Below are positions 48,470 through 58,774 of a stretch of 61,145 bases of DNA, one piece after another. A model generated the notes under the pieces. It saw only the letters and a program-made list of their open reading frames with translations, ran no database searches and was not told the DNA's origin. How positions within the stretch are numbered: position 1 is the stretch's first letter; each line of letters opens with the position of its first letter. The stretch lies in contig JAQXDE010000037.1 in the NCBI GenBank assembly GCA_029251525.1, positions 1 through 61,145 on the forward strand, in the 5' to 3' direction. Position numbers and translations under genes: made by a program. This DNA comes from Saprospiraceae bacterium. Lineage in GTDB: Bacteria; Bacteroidota; Bacteroidia; Chitinophagales; Saprospiraceae.

Positions 48470-49312
48470 TTAAAACTCTGCCATGATTTTATCATTAGCT
48501 TTTGCATAACCTGCGCTTCCTGCAGCTTTAGCAACAGCAGAAGATTTGCCTATCGTTATCATTGCTTCTTTTTTCATCCCAAGCTTTGCTTCGATTTGAG
48601 CTTGCAATCTTAATTGCCAATACCTTTCTCCTTTTTGGTTAGCCATTGTTGCCCACTCGTGTGCTTTCTTCATGTCTTTCCCATTGTCATAGTAGTATTT
48701 TGCAGCTGAATAAAACTCACCTCTTGTTGTTCCTGCCATTGCAGATTCAATCTCCTTCATTACCTGTTTGTCATAAGAAACCTCTAATTTAAAAGGAACA
48801 TACCAGTTACCCCATTTCAAAGACATAGTTGCTCCACTAGCTTTAACATCTGCAATATCAATAGCAAAGGACTCCACAAAATTAGACCGTTTATATCCTC
48901 TAACTTTGAATCGAACTAACTCATCCTTTTTATTATATTTTGAAACATTTCCTCCTATTGTCAAATCCTTGTACAACATGATTGTCCAATCAACAGGATC
49001 AGGAATACTGTACAAAGCATAAGTTCCAGCAGGAACAGCATTACCCTCGATTTTAACATCATCAGTAAAAGTAATCTTAGTCGCTCGGTTAGCTCCTGTT
49101 CTCCAAATACTTCCAAATGCCTCTACATCTACAAAAAGAGTACGTCCTTTAACATTTGGCCGACTATAATCTAACTTAACAGTAGTTAATCCAACTACTT
49201 GCTCCATTTTACAGCCTGGACTTGGAGCTGGTGTATTAATTTGCGCCATTGCACTATTGCTGACCATCATAACAGCAGCAATCATAAATAAACTGGTCAA
49301 TAATTTTTTCAT
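48470..49312 (-). CDS. secreted DUF2911 protein with C-terminal helical (TPR-like) region
   Basis: This 280-residue protein has a signal peptide (NSAMAQ). Residues about 30-190 match DUF2911: VKLDYSRPNVKGRTLF, GSIWRTGANRATKITF, VPAGTYALYSIPD and MSLKWGNWYVPFKLEV. The rest is helical and TPR-like (AKYYYDNGKDMKKAHEWATM). DUF2911 proteins are common in Bacteroidota and their function is unknown; the domain looks like a beta-sandwich binding module. A TATTTTTG promoter element lies 46 nt upstream and a shared terminator lies downstream. Confidence 0.9.
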   Translation of the reverse strand: MKKLLTSLFMIAAVMMVSNSAMAQINTPAPSPGCKMEQVVGLTTVKLDYSRPNVKGRTLFVDVEAFGSIWRTGANRATKITFTDDVKIEGNAVPAGTYALYSIPDPVDWTIMLYKDLTIGGNVSKYNKKDELVRFKVRGYKRSNFVESFAIDIADVKASGATMSLKWGNWYVPFKLEVSYDKQVMKEIESAMAGTTRGEFYSAAKYYYDNGKDMKKAHEWATMANQKGERYWQLRLQAQIEAKLGMKKEAMITIGKSSAVAKAAGSAGYAKANDKIMAEF

Positions 49313-49357
49313 CGTAAGATTTTATTTTTTTAATTTTATTAATTACTTTTTTCAGGA

Positions 49358-49365
49358 CAAAAATA
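49358..49365 (-). promoter_or_regulatory. -7 element for the DUF2911 gene
   Basis: The minus strand reads TATTTTTG (TAnnTTTG), 46 nt before the ATG at 49312. A TTTTG lies about 12 nt upstream, which is short spacing for a -33 element. The stretch from here to 49817 holds no gene. Confidence 0.45.
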
Positions 49366-49817
49366 ATATTTCTTTCTCAAAATTTATAAACTAATTATCT
49401 TGATTACTTAACATACAATCAAAGGTAAACTACACTACATTTTCGGTATTTTATGTTCACAGATAATTCTTCACATTTAATTTAAAAATATTGTTTTTGG
49501 ACAATTAATTAGGAAAAATAATCCAGTTTAATCTAACTTTTCATTCTTACTTGAGGTAACATAATCATCTATAAAGTTGTTTTACAAACATTATTTGAGA
49601 TCTTGATTTCCCTGAAATTAATTATAACTACACCTCAAATCATGTTATCTATTTTTTAATATTAAAGATAAATTTGGTTTAAACTTAATATAACTGTAGG
49701 TTTTTTGAACAATTGCTGCTCCAATAAAGAAGGAATAATCTTTTTAATTCATTGAAATTTTGCCGCTGTTCTCTCGAGTAATGGATAAGGAATTTCATTT
49801 TTCTCCCATGTTACACT

Positions 49818-49866
49818 AAAAAGAAAAGCTCTTTTTGCACACTAACAAAAAGAGCTTTTCTTTTTT
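49818..49866 (-). terminator. intrinsic terminator of the tolC-like gene
   Basis: Arms AAAAAGAAAAGCTCTTTTTG (49818-49837) and its complement ending at 49866 form a long, almost perfect stem with an 8-nt loop. It lies 60 bp downstream of the TolC-family stop codon. Confidence 0.85.
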
Positions 49867-49924
49867 CCTAATCATAGATAATAATCAAATTTAGAAAACA
49901 TCTGTAACCCAAAGCTCCTCGATA

Positions 49925-51370
49925 TTATAACCTCAACTTTTTTCCCTCGTAAAATTCCACAACCATTTTTTTCAAAATAAACTCATACTTCGCCAATACC
50001 AATTCGATTTCTGCGCTATCTCGCTCATTCAGAATGGTTTTATATTCGAACGCATTAATATTTCCAAGGCTTAATCTATTTTTCATGGAAACGATGGATG
50101 CCTCTAGCAAAGATAAGGTCTTCTCGGCAGCTTCTAATTTTTTAGCAGCAGCCTGAACATCTAAAATAGCATTTTGAATTTCAATACGCAGTTGTTGTTT
50201 AAACTGAATATTCTCTTCTTGCTGTTGTCGATAATTGACTTGTGCAATTTGGGAATTTAGCTTGGAAGCTTTTTTATCTAAAATTGGAAGGTAAATATTT
50301 AAACCAACTCCGTACCCCAAATTTTCACCTAATTGACTAAAGTATTTTTTATTTTTTGTTTCAACTCCACTAGTTATAATTTCAGAGGCAGTTATATAAT
50401 TATCAGGACCAGGGATTAAAGTTATAAAATTTGATGTAACGGTATCCATAAAAGAATTTGAATCATCAGCTTCCATATTTCTGGAAGAATAATTCGCCCA
50501 AATACCTCCAAACAAACTCACAGAAGGCTTTTTCTCTGCTAAAGCAATTTGTTTATCAAGCTTCAAACTTTTTAATTCCAACTCACCACCTTCTATACTT
50601 GGCTGAGTTTTTAATGCTCCGGAATATATTGTTTTGAAAGAAAGCTTATTGATCGACTCATCTGGCTGGACTATTTTTAATGGCTTCGCTATTTTTAGTG
50701 ATTGAGAAGGATCGAGTTCCAAAATATTTTTCAATGAAACATAGCTTCTATCCAAATAATTTTGGCGATCAATTATTTTCTGTTCATCTCTCGCTTTTTG
50801 AATCTCAACATTTCTCAAATCAACATTTGATTGTAATCCTGCATTTACAAGATTTTTTGTTTGACGCATCCAGGATTCCGTTTGTGATAAATTTTTCTTA
50901 GCATTTGACAATTGCTCTTCCGCCATCAATATGGTCAAATAAGTACGTAATACGTTTAATGATAAATCCTTGGTTAGTTGATCAGCATCATATTGCGCAG
51001 ATCGAACAGCTAAAACAGATTTTTTCATTCGTTTTTTAGCCTGGTTTCCATCGTACAAGGTGTAATTACTCTCTAATTGAAAACTATTATAAAGTGTAGA
51101 TGAATTTCCAAATGCATTAGTAGATGGATCAATTGTTCGTCCTAAATTTAATCCAAAATTGGTAGAAAACCCCAGATCGGGTTGTCGTTCTGCCTCTGTT
51201 TTTTCTAGTATTATTTTGTTTTTCTCTACTTCCAGATTTGCATGACGCACAGTAGATGTATTACTTTCTTGTACATGCTGGATACATTTTTCCAATGACC
51301 AAGTAGGCTGAGCAATCAACACATTTCCAAAAACTAAAACACTAAAAATGATTAAAGTTATTTTTTGCAT
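49925..51370 (-). CDS. TolC-family outer-membrane efflux protein
   Basis: This 481-residue protein has a signal peptide (VLIAQ). It shows the two-fold TolC pattern: WSLEKCIQHVQESNTST at the start, LGLNLGRT-like FGLNLGRTIDPSTNAFGNSS, long alpha-helical hairpins and an L-P-I-L motif in GVGLNIYLPILDKKASKLN. The protein forms an outer-membrane channel and periplasmic tunnel for a tripartite exporter. It is divergent from the ABC transporter/HlyD pair at 51847-55349, sharing the 476-bp intergenic region. That gives a complete type I secretion set from one locus. Confidence 0.9.
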   Translation of the reverse strand: MQKITLIIFSVLVFGNVLIAQPTWSLEKCIQHVQESNTSTVRHANLEVEKNKIILEKTEAERQPDLGFSTNFGLNLGRTIDPSTNAFGNSSTLYNSFQLESNYTLYDGNQAKKRMKKSVLAVRSAQYDADQLTKDLSLNVLRTYLTILMAEEQLSNAKKNLSQTESWMRQTKNLVNAGLQSNVDLRNVEIQKARDEQKIIDRQNYLDRSYVSLKNILELDPSQSLKIAKPLKIVQPDESINKLSFKTIYSGALKTQPSIEGGELELKSLKLDKQIALAEKKPSVSLFGGIWANYSSRNMEADDSNSFMDTVTSNFITLIPGPDNYITASEIITSGVETKNKKYFSQLGENLGYGVGLNIYLPILDKKASKLNSQIAQVNYRQQQEENIQFKQQLRIEIQNAILDVQAAAKKLEAAEKTLSLLEASIVSMKNRLSLGNINAFEYKTILNERDSAEIELVLAKYEFILKKMVVEFYEGKKLRL

Positions 51371-51846
51371 AAAAATTGGATAAATAAAAAAAATAGAAAA
51401 TGATTATTTTACATTTAAATAAAATATTCAATAGTATTGGCAGATAAAAAATTATGAATAGGCTTTTAAGCTTTTCAAAAAGGCTAATTTTCTTTTAAAA
51501 TTATTACAAAAAAAAGAACCAAACAAAACAAACTTATAGCAATTTTGTAAAATTACGTTATTATTTAATGATTAAAAAAAAAATATGACACCCTCCATAA
51601 TTACCCATTAAAAAAAAAACTATATAAACTCGACATATTATACAAATCCGGTATAGTTATTGATGCATACTAATTGCTTATCATACGGCGTATAGAATAT
51701 TTGCAATCTGCTGATTGTCAAATAATTACACGAATTACAACCAATTAAAAAAAGAAAACTTTACCTCTCACCTCCTTGATTTTGCTGTTCTTTTGCAAAA
51801 AAGACAATAATTACGTTGATGAGATCAAAAATTTCAGCTAATTCAA
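51371..51846. other. divergent intergenic region of the type I secretion locus
   Basis: This region should hold the promoters for both sides, but no exact TAnnTTTG was found; the best near-match is TACGTTG close to the transporter start. I looked for a small precursor with a double-glycine leader on both strands and saw none. Confidence 0.35.
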
Positions 51847-54036
51847 ATGCCGATTTCTTTTCCTTTTTACGAACAATTAGATGCGATGGATTGCGGAGTA
51901 GCGTCTTTACGAATGATAGCTCGTTATCATGGTAGACATTACAATCCGGAATACTTACGCTCCATTTCCTATCCAGATCGAGAAGGTGTCTCCCTAATGG
52001 ATATTAGCGATGCAGCTGAGCATATTGGTATGCATTCTTTGGCCGTAAAAGTTCCATTTGATGTTTTAATTGAAGAAATACCTGTTCCTTTTGTTGCACA
52101 TTGGCGACAACAACATTTTATCGTCATATACAAAATAAAGAAAAATAAAGTTTGGGTAGCTGATCCTGCTCATGGTAAAGTGACTATAACTAAGGACGAA
52201 TTCATGGATGGTTGGGCGAGTGATAAAGTAGAGGAAAAAGACGTAGGAGTAATTTTGATATTAGAACCAACACCAAAATTCTACGAACGTGATGGTGAAA
52301 AGTCCAACAAAATAAGTTTTGGTTATCTTTTCAAATATTTTAAAAGTTATACTGGACTAATTGGGCAGTTAATCATTGGATTAATGGCCGGTGCATTTTT
52401 GCAAATTGCCTTTCCATTTTTGATGCAATCTGTGGTCGATACTGGAATTGAAAATCAAGACTTAGACTTTATATATGTAGTCTTAATAGCTCAATTAGTT
52501 TTATACTTTAGTCAGACAATGGTCGAATATCTTAGATCATGGATACTTCTTTATATTGGTTCGAGAGTCAATATTAGTATGATCAGTGACTTCTTGTTAA
52601 AAATGATGCGGCTGCCAATACGATTTTTTGATACTAAATTGATTGGAGATTTATTGCAAAGAATTTCAGACAACCGTCGAGTAGAATATTTTTTAACATC
52701 TTCGGCTTTGTTTACAGCGTTCTCGCTGGTAACATTCGTGATTTTTACAATAATCTTAGCAATTTACAATAAACTTATTGTATCGGTATTTTTACTTGCT
52801 ACCATTTTTTATATTGGATGGGTTTTATTCTTTTTGAAAAAACGAAAAGAGTTAGATTATCGTCGATTTGATCAAATGGCTGATAATCAAAGTACGCTGA
52901 TTCAACTTTTAAATGGCATGCAAGAAATCAAATTGCATAACGCGGAAAAACAAAAAAGATGGAAATGGGAACGCATCCAAGCTAAACTCTTTAGGATTAG
53001 CGTGGGCTATTTGAAACTGGAACAAATACAAAGTGTTGGAGCTAATTTCATCAATGAATTGAAAAATATTTTCATTACATTTATCGCAGCTCGTGCGGTG
53101 ATTCAAGGAGATATGACCTTGGGGATGATGATGGCTGTTCAATATATTATTGGTCAATTAAACGGACCAATCTCACAATGGATAAATTTTATAAAATCTT
53201 ATCAAGATGCGGAAATAAGTCTTGAACGACTCAATGAAATCCATTTAAAAGAAGAGGAAGAAGATTTGGAGGAGAAAATGAATATTCTTCCTGGTAATAA
53301 AGATTTGACTTTAGAAAAAGTATTTTTTCAATACGGTGGTCCAAGCTCAAACATGATTTTGAAGGATATCAGTTTAACTATTCCAAAAGGAAAAAAAGTG
53401 GCAATCGTTGGAACAAGTGGAAGTGGAAAAACAACTTTACTAAAACTATTATTAAATTTTTATCAACCTACCCAAGGAAATGTAAAATTGGGTGAAACTA
53501 CCCTTTCCAATATCAGAAATAGGATATGGAGAGAAAAATGTGGCGTTGTAATGCAAGATGGCTACATTTTTTCTGATTCCATTGCCAATAATATTGCACT
53601 CGGAGATGAAGTTGTAGATAAAAAGAAATTACTTCATGCTGTAAAGGTAGCAAATGCCCAAACATTTATTGAAGGTTTACCTCTCGGCTACAACACAAAA
53701 ATAGGGGGAGACGGAATCGGTCTGAGTCAAGGGCAAAAACAGAGATTATTGCTCGCGAGAGCAGTTTATAAAAATCCGGAATTTATTTTCTTAGATGAAG
53801 CGACCAATGCATTGGATGCATATAATGAGATGATTGTTATGGATAATTTAGAGGAGTTTTTTGAGGATAGAACAGTATTAATTGTTGCGCATAGATTAAG
53901 TACTGTAAAAAACGCTGACATGATTATTGTTCTTGAAGATGGCGAAATTATCGAACAAGGAACTCACAAGAGTTTAACTGAATTGAAAGGCGCATATTAT
54001 TATTTAGTGAGAAACCAATTAGAACTTGGAGCTTAA
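51847..54036 (+). CDS. peptidase (C39)-containing ABC exporter
   Basis: This 729-residue protein has three parts. Residues 1-140 are a C39 peptidase: catalytic Cys16 in MDCGVASL, His90 in WRQQHFIV and Asp106 in VADPA. Residues about 165-440 are the six-helix exporter membrane domain. Residues about 490-729 are the nucleotide-binding domain with Walker A GTSGSGKTT (about 522), signature LSQGQKQR, Walker B FIFLDEATNALD and H-loop VAHRLST. Such exporters cut leader peptides ending in double Gly and export the rest. All catalytic residues are present, so the peptidase should be active. HlyD follows after 14 bp and TolC is divergent. Confidence 0.94.
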   Translation: MPISFPFYEQLDAMDCGVASLRMIARYHGRHYNPEYLRSISYPDREGVSLMDISDAAEHIGMHSLAVKVPFDVLIEEIPVPFVAHWRQQHFIVIYKIKKNKVWVADPAHGKVTITKDEFMDGWASDKVEEKDVGVILILEPTPKFYERDGEKSNKISFGYLFKYFKSYTGLIGQLIIGLMAGAFLQIAFPFLMQSVVDTGIENQDLDFIYVVLIAQLVLYFSQTMVEYLRSWILLYIGSRVNISMISDFLLKMMRLPIRFFDTKLIGDLLQRISDNRRVEYFLTSSALFTAFSLVTFVIFTIILAIYNKLIVSVFLLATIFYIGWVLFFLKKRKELDYRRFDQMADNQSTLIQLLNGMQEIKLHNAEKQKRWKWERIQAKLFRISVGYLKLEQIQSVGANFINELKNIFITFIAARAVIQGDMTLGMMMAVQYIIGQLNGPISQWINFIKSYQDAEISLERLNEIHLKEEEEDLEEKMNILPGNKDLTLEKVFFQYGGPSSNMILKDISLTIPKGKKVAIVGTSGSGKTTLLKLLLNFYQPTQGNVKLGETTLSNIRNRIWREKCGVVMQDGYIFSDSIANNIALGDEVVDKKKLLHAVKVANAQTFIEGLPLGYNTKIGGDGIGLSQGQKQRLLLARAVYKNPEFIFLDEATNALDAYNEMIVMDNLEEFFEDRTVLIVAHRLSTVKNADMIIVLEDGEIIEQGTHKSLTELKGAYYYLVRNQLELGA

Positions 54037-54050
54037 TTCCAAATAGTAAA

Positions 54051-55349
54051 ATGGAAGAACACAACAGGATAGAACTCAGAAGTGATGATGTTCAAGAGAT
54101 CATCGGAACACCACCACGTTGGATTGTACGTTGGGGAACACTTGTTGTAACAGGTGCTATTTTTTCAATGGTAGCTATGAGTTTATGGGTACAATATCCT
54201 GATAAAGTAAGAGGCCGAGTCTCCATCACTACTAAAATTGCTCCAGTAAGGGTCAATGCTCAAAAATCAGATTTGATCTCAAAAATTTGGGTAGAAGATG
54301 GAGATAATGTGAAAGAAGGTGACCTTCTAGTAGAGATGCAAAGTGCAGCAAATTTTGAAGATGTGGAGGAATTAGAGGAATTTACAAATGATTTAAATAA
54401 TGCTGATCAATCTGAATTATTGGAATTTATATCCTCCGATTTTAAGCAATTAGAAATTGGAACATTGCAACCTTTACATGCTGAAGTGCAAATGAATTTT
54501 GAAAATTTTCAGTTTTATGAACAAAACAAAGCTGCTGCAAAAGAAATTATTCAATATAAAAATCAAATGACAGGCATCAATTCTGGAATAAAAATTCAAA
54601 ACCGAAAATTAACTGATGCCAAAAAATCTGAAAAATTAGAACGAAATAAATATAATCGAATAAAAACACTTGTTGCCAGTAACGACAAATCTCCTCAAGA
54701 ACTGGAAAACCAAGAAAAAATTTGGATTTCATCTCAAACTAGAGTGAAAGAGATTGAAGACGAAATAAATCAACGAATGTTACGAATTTCAGGACTTCAA
54801 AAAAATATTACTGACATTCAAAGTTCAAGTAGCGAAACCAATAATCAAAATTACATCAACCTTCGTAGCAGTATCAATAATCTTGTGGGTGCCATTGACC
54901 GGTGGAACGAGGAAAATTTACTAATTGCTGCTATGCCTGGAAAAATCTCCATGGTACAAAATTGGAGTGAAAAACAATATATTGAACAAGGAAAAGAAAT
55001 CATGGTCATTCTTCCAGAAAACAAGAAAGACAATTATTTTACTCAACTTTTTATCCCCGTTCAAGGTTCAGGAAGAATTCAAAAAGGACAGCGAGTTTTA
55101 TTAAAACTAGACAACTTTCCTTACCGAGAATTTGGACAATTAGAAGGCGAAGTAATTGATCTTCCTGGCCTCTCACGCGAAGAAGGCTTGCCAGTAAAAA
55201 TAAAATTGATCAATGGTCTCATCACTCAAAGTGAAAAAGAATTAAAATTGGAACAAGAGCTACTGGGTAATGGTGAAATTATTACCGAAAATAGAAGTGT
55301 ATTTGTTCGTATTTTTGAAAATGTTGTTAAACCACTTTTTCAAGAATAA
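54051..55349 (+). CDS. HlyD-family periplasmic adaptor
   Basis: This 432-residue protein has one N-terminal membrane helix (about 30-48, VVTGAIFSMVAMSLWV) after a cytoplasmic head. A biotinyl-lipoyl half (VRVNAQKSDLISKIWVEDGD), a long coiled coil (about 150-260), a second lipoyl half (LLIAAMPGKISMVQNWSEKQ) and beta domains follow (LKLDNFPYREFGQLEGEV). This is the adaptor that links the ABC exporter to TolC. The gene lies 14 bp after the exporter and must be co-transcribed with it. Confidence 0.92.
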   Translation: MEEHNRIELRSDDVQEIIGTPPRWIVRWGTLVVTGAIFSMVAMSLWVQYPDKVRGRVSITTKIAPVRVNAQKSDLISKIWVEDGDNVKEGDLLVEMQSAANFEDVEELEEFTNDLNNADQSELLEFISSDFKQLEIGTLQPLHAEVQMNFENFQFYEQNKAAAKEIIQYKNQMTGINSGIKIQNRKLTDAKKSEKLERNKYNRIKTLVASNDKSPQELENQEKIWISSQTRVKEIEDEINQRMLRISGLQKNITDIQSSSSETNNQNYINLRSSINNLVGAIDRWNEENLLIAAMPGKISMVQNWSEKQYIEQGKEIMVILPENKKDNYFTQLFIPVQGSGRIQKGQRVLLKLDNFPYREFGQLEGEVIDLPGLSREEGLPVKIKLINGLITQSEKELKLEQELLGNGEIITENRSVFVRIFENVVKPLFQE

Positions 55350-55400
55350 AACAAAATATATCAATTCATAAATATTTCTTTTCTTTGATAAAAAATATTT

Positions 55401-57065
55401 ATGAAAAATCCATCACTATTTTTTCTATTACTAATTTTTATCGGAAGTATATTTATAACTAGTTGTACTTCAAATTCAAATACGGCTTACAGCAATCCAC
55501 CTGCCGATGCTATCGATACAACTGATATAGAATATTATTTAGCAGAACTTTCCTCCGATAAATTTCTTGGAAGAAAACCTTGTTCAGCAGGCGAAGAAAT
55601 TACCATCGATTTTATCCAAAAAGAATTTCAAAAAATGGGATTAGAACCTGGAAATGGTAATAGCTATTTTCAAAAAGTCCCGTTGGTCGACATTACCGCT
55701 AAACCTTCTGATGGAATGTACATCACAGGAGGAAAGGAAGAACTAAAATTTGAATACAAAAAAGATATGATGACTTTCACTCAACAAGTGAAAGAAAATA
55801 TCGACCTAAAAGATTCAGAATTAGTTTTTTGCGGCTTTGGAATTGTTGCGCCTGAATATGGTTGGAACGATTACGATGGAATTGATATGACTGGAAAAAC
55901 TGCTATAATTTTTGTTAATGATCCAGGCTATTATTCTGAGGACTCAACTTTTTTCAAAGGAAAAACGATGACTTATTATGGTCGATGGGATTACAAATTT
56001 GAAGAAGCTGCTAGGCAAAATGCGGATGGTGTAATTTTAATTCACGAAACTGGTGCTGCTGGTTACCCTTGGTTTGTTGTTTCTAATTCATGGTCAGGTG
56101 GACTTTTATCTTTACAATCTGATGATGACAATATTTCTAGATGTGCGGTGGAAAGTTGGATCACTTTTGATGCAGCTAAGCGACTTTTTATGAACTCAAA
56201 AATTGAAGCAAAAGACATGTTGCGAAATGCGAGTCAAAAAGGGTTTAAACCAATGCTTCTTGGAATGAATATGAGTACTTCGATCAATAATACTTTTGTA
56301 AAGAATAACTCTAACAATGTAATTGCAAAAATTACAGGTTCAGAAACACCTGACGAATATATCATTTATACTGCTCATTGGGATCACCTGGGTGTTGGTC
56401 AAGTGGTGAATGGAGATTCTATTTACAATGGTGCTCTGGATAATGCAAGTGGCTCCGCAAGTATGTTTTCAATTGCGAAAGCTTATTCAAAAATGAAGGA
56501 AAAACCAAAACGAACCATCATTTTCCTTTCAGTAACCGCGGAGGAGCAAGGACTTTTAGGTTCTCTTTGGTATGCTCAAAATCCAATTTATCCAATTAAA
56601 AATACGATTGCCAATATCAACATGGATGGTGCTGCTATCATGGGACGTATGAAAGATTTAACAATCACTGGTTATGGACATTCTGAAATGGATGATATTG
56701 CAGCAGCAGAAGCGAAGAAACAAGGCCGCTATATTTTACCAGATCAAGAACCTGAGAAAGGATATTTTTTTCGCTCAGATCATTTTTGTTTTGCGAAAGT
56801 TGGAGTACCTGCCCTTTATGCAAAAGGTAGTTATGATCATCGTGAGAAAGGAAAAGAATATGCGATGAAAAAAAAGAAAGAATTTACAACAACTAATTAC
56901 CACCAACCTTCTGATCAATATTTGAAGGGTGATTGGGATTTGAAAGGTGCTGTAGAAGATGCACAATTATTTTTCAATGTAGGATTACGGTTGGCAAATG
57001 AAAAATTATATCCGCAATGGAAAGAGGGTTCAGAGTTTAAAAATGCGAGAGAATTAAAAGATTAA
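55401..57065 (+). CDS. M28-family zinc metallopeptidase lipoprotein
   Basis: This 554-residue protein has lipobox ITSC. Residues about 130-270 form a PA-like insertion (GFGIVAPEYGWNDYDGIDM). The catalytic M28 domain has the zinc-ligand and active-site blocks: TAHWDHLGVG, GALDNASGSAS, SVTAEEQGLLGS, NINMDGAAIMG and NYHQPSDQY. All expected ligands are present, so aminopeptidase-like activity is likely, in the periplasm or on the outer membrane. It lies 51 bp after HlyD on the same strand, so it may be read through from the exporter operon; a functional link is not shown. Confidence 0.92.
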   Translation: MKNPSLFFLLLIFIGSIFITSCTSNSNTAYSNPPADAIDTTDIEYYLAELSSDKFLGRKPCSAGEEITIDFIQKEFQKMGLEPGNGNSYFQKVPLVDITAKPSDGMYITGGKEELKFEYKKDMMTFTQQVKENIDLKDSELVFCGFGIVAPEYGWNDYDGIDMTGKTAIIFVNDPGYYSEDSTFFKGKTMTYYGRWDYKFEEAARQNADGVILIHETGAAGYPWFVVSNSWSGGLLSLQSDDDNISRCAVESWITFDAAKRLFMNSKIEAKDMLRNASQKGFKPMLLGMNMSTSINNTFVKNNSNNVIAKITGSETPDEYIIYTAHWDHLGVGQVVNGDSIYNGALDNASGSASMFSIAKAYSKMKEKPKRTIIFLSVTAEEQGLLGSLWYAQNPIYPIKNTIANINMDGAAIMGRMKDLTITGYGHSEMDDIAAAEAKKQGRYILPDQEPEKGYFFRSDHFCFAKVGVPALYAKGSYDHREKGKEYAMKKKKEFTTTNYHQPSDQYLKGDWDLKGAVEDAQLFFNVGLRLANEKLYPQWKEGSEFKNARELKD

Positions 57066-57080
57066 TTCTCACTCCCCTTA

Positions 57081-57124
57081 ATTAAAGAAAGGATTAATAT
57101 TAAAATAGTAATCCTTTCTTTAAT
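57081..57124. terminator. bidirectional intrinsic terminator
   Basis: ATTAAAGAAAGGATTA (57081-57096) and TAATCCTTTCTTTAAT (57109-57124) are perfect 16-bp arms with a 12-nt loop, between convergent genes. Confidence 0.85.
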
Positions 57125-57133
57125 GGAAAAAAA

Positions 57134-58237
57134 TTATGCACCTGGTTGAACCTGCATTTTCCCTTGTCCCAATGCCTTCAAAATCCTCATGTGTGAAATC
57201 AGCGCTTCATTTACTTTGGCAAATTCATAATAAGGTAAGTTAAATTCCTTTGCTGCTCCCTTTACAATCTCAGAAATTTTTTCATAGTGAATATGAGAAA
57301 TAGTAGGGAATAAATGATGTTCAATTTGAAAATTTAAACCACCTACTAGAAAAGTGACCAATTTATTTTTAGTTGCAAAATTGGCAGTTGACCTTAATTG
57401 ATGTATTGCCCAAGTATTGTTCATTTTTCCATCGTGCGGAATATCTGTATGCTCTGGTCCTTCTACCAAATGCGCCAATTGGAAAACAAACGTAATCAAT
57501 AAACCAGAAACCACATGCAACAACACAAAACCTAAAACTACTAACCACAATTTTACTCCTAACATAACAGGGAGTACCAACATGTAAAAATAATAAAACA
57601 CTTTTGACACAATCATAATAATCGTTTCACGAAAAGGGCTGAAACCACATCGCTCTGTCATTCCTGATTTATTATAATCAATTAATTGTTTAAAATCCTT
57701 TTTAATTACCCAACTTAAGGTTGCCAAAGAATACAATAAAGGTGCATACCAATGCTGAAATTTATGATACCATTTCAACTTCCCTTCTGGAGACAATCTT
57801 AAAAATGGTTTATCATCAATATCTTCATCCAACTCATACATATTGGTATAGGAATGGTGTAAAACATTATGCTGGATCTTCCAAGTAAAAGAACTTGCCC
57901 CAATCATATTAGTTGTATATTCCATCAAGGTATTCACCCATTTAATTCTAGAATAAGATCCATGGTTAGCGTCATGCATTACACAAAGCCCAATTCCTGA
58001 ATTTCCTAACCCCATTACTAAATAACAAACCAATACTCCCCACACAGGTAACACTTGAGCTAAAACTATGGAAAATGGAATAAAATACAAACCAAAGACA
58101 ATAATTGTTTTTAAATACAATAAACCGTTGCCTGTTTTTTTGATTTTATTTTTTTCAAAATATTCATTAACTCGTTTTCTTATGGTTGGGAAAAAATTTT
58201 GGGGATCTTTTCTAGCGAATTTAACTGTAGGAATCAT
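57134..58237 (-). CDS. membrane fatty-acid desaturase (front-end type, no cytochrome b5)
   Basis: This 367-residue protein has four or more membrane segments and the three histidine boxes of membrane desaturases: HDANH, HNVLHH and QIEHHLFP. The last box has Gln in place of the first His, which marks the 'front-end' (delta-5/6-like) group. The N-terminal cytochrome b5 domain of eukaryotic forms is missing, as is usual in bacteria. It introduces a double bond into acyl chains for membrane fluidity or long-chain unsaturated lipids. It is a single gene; upstream a TATATTTA is near the -7 consensus. Confidence 0.92.
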   Translation of the reverse strand: MIPTVKFARKDPQNFFPTIRKRVNEYFEKNKIKKTGNGLLYLKTIIVFGLYFIPFSIVLAQVLPVWGVLVCYLVMGLGNSGIGLCVMHDANHGSYSRIKWVNTLMEYTTNMIGASSFTWKIQHNVLHHSYTNMYELDEDIDDKPFLRLSPEGKLKWYHKFQHWYAPLLYSLATLSWVIKKDFKQLIDYNKSGMTERCGFSPFRETIIMIVSKVFYYFYMLVLPVMLGVKLWLVVLGFVLLHVVSGLLITFVFQLAHLVEGPEHTDIPHDGKMNNTWAIHQLRSTANFATKNKLVTFLVGGLNFQIEHHLFPTISHIHYEKISEIVKGAAKEFNLPYYEFAKVNEALISHMRILKALGQGKMQVQPGA

Positions 58238-58774
58238 TAGTTGTTTGTTGTAAGATTTGTAAATATAGTTGAGTTCCTATTAACTTGTTAGATTATCAAG
58301 TGGTAAAACAACGACTTTAAATGGGTTAAAGTTCATTCTTCACAGGTGATAATAATCATTAAAAACATCTTTTTACGAAGACCTAACTTCATTTATGACA
58401 TAATCTGATAATGATAACCTTGGTGAAATCTTTAATTTAACGCAATCTAACCTTAACAAAGAAAAGGAAAAACCTCCAGTAATTGTTAGTTTCATGGCAA
58501 AATCTAAACCTTTACAATATTTTCCACATTCAAATAAATCATGAAAAAGTGTTATTCTCGATTTTAATGAACCTTTCAATAAGTTTTTTTTGGTAAAATT
58601 TTACATCAAAAATTAATAACATCAAAGAAGCTAAAAATTAAAGTTAATGATAGAAAAAAATGAGATTTACTAAAAATAGGATAATCGGAATAGTTATCGA
58701 GATAGTTAATCACCATTTCAAAAAATAAAAAATATAGGGATATGACCTTAGATAGGTTCAAAATTCTCCTCGAC
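58238..58774. other. gene-free interval upstream of the desaturase
   Basis: Apart from the TATATTTA near-promoter close to 58270, no supported element is seen. A 68-residue minus-strand frame (58373-58579) has unlikely composition and no context. Confidence 0.35.
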
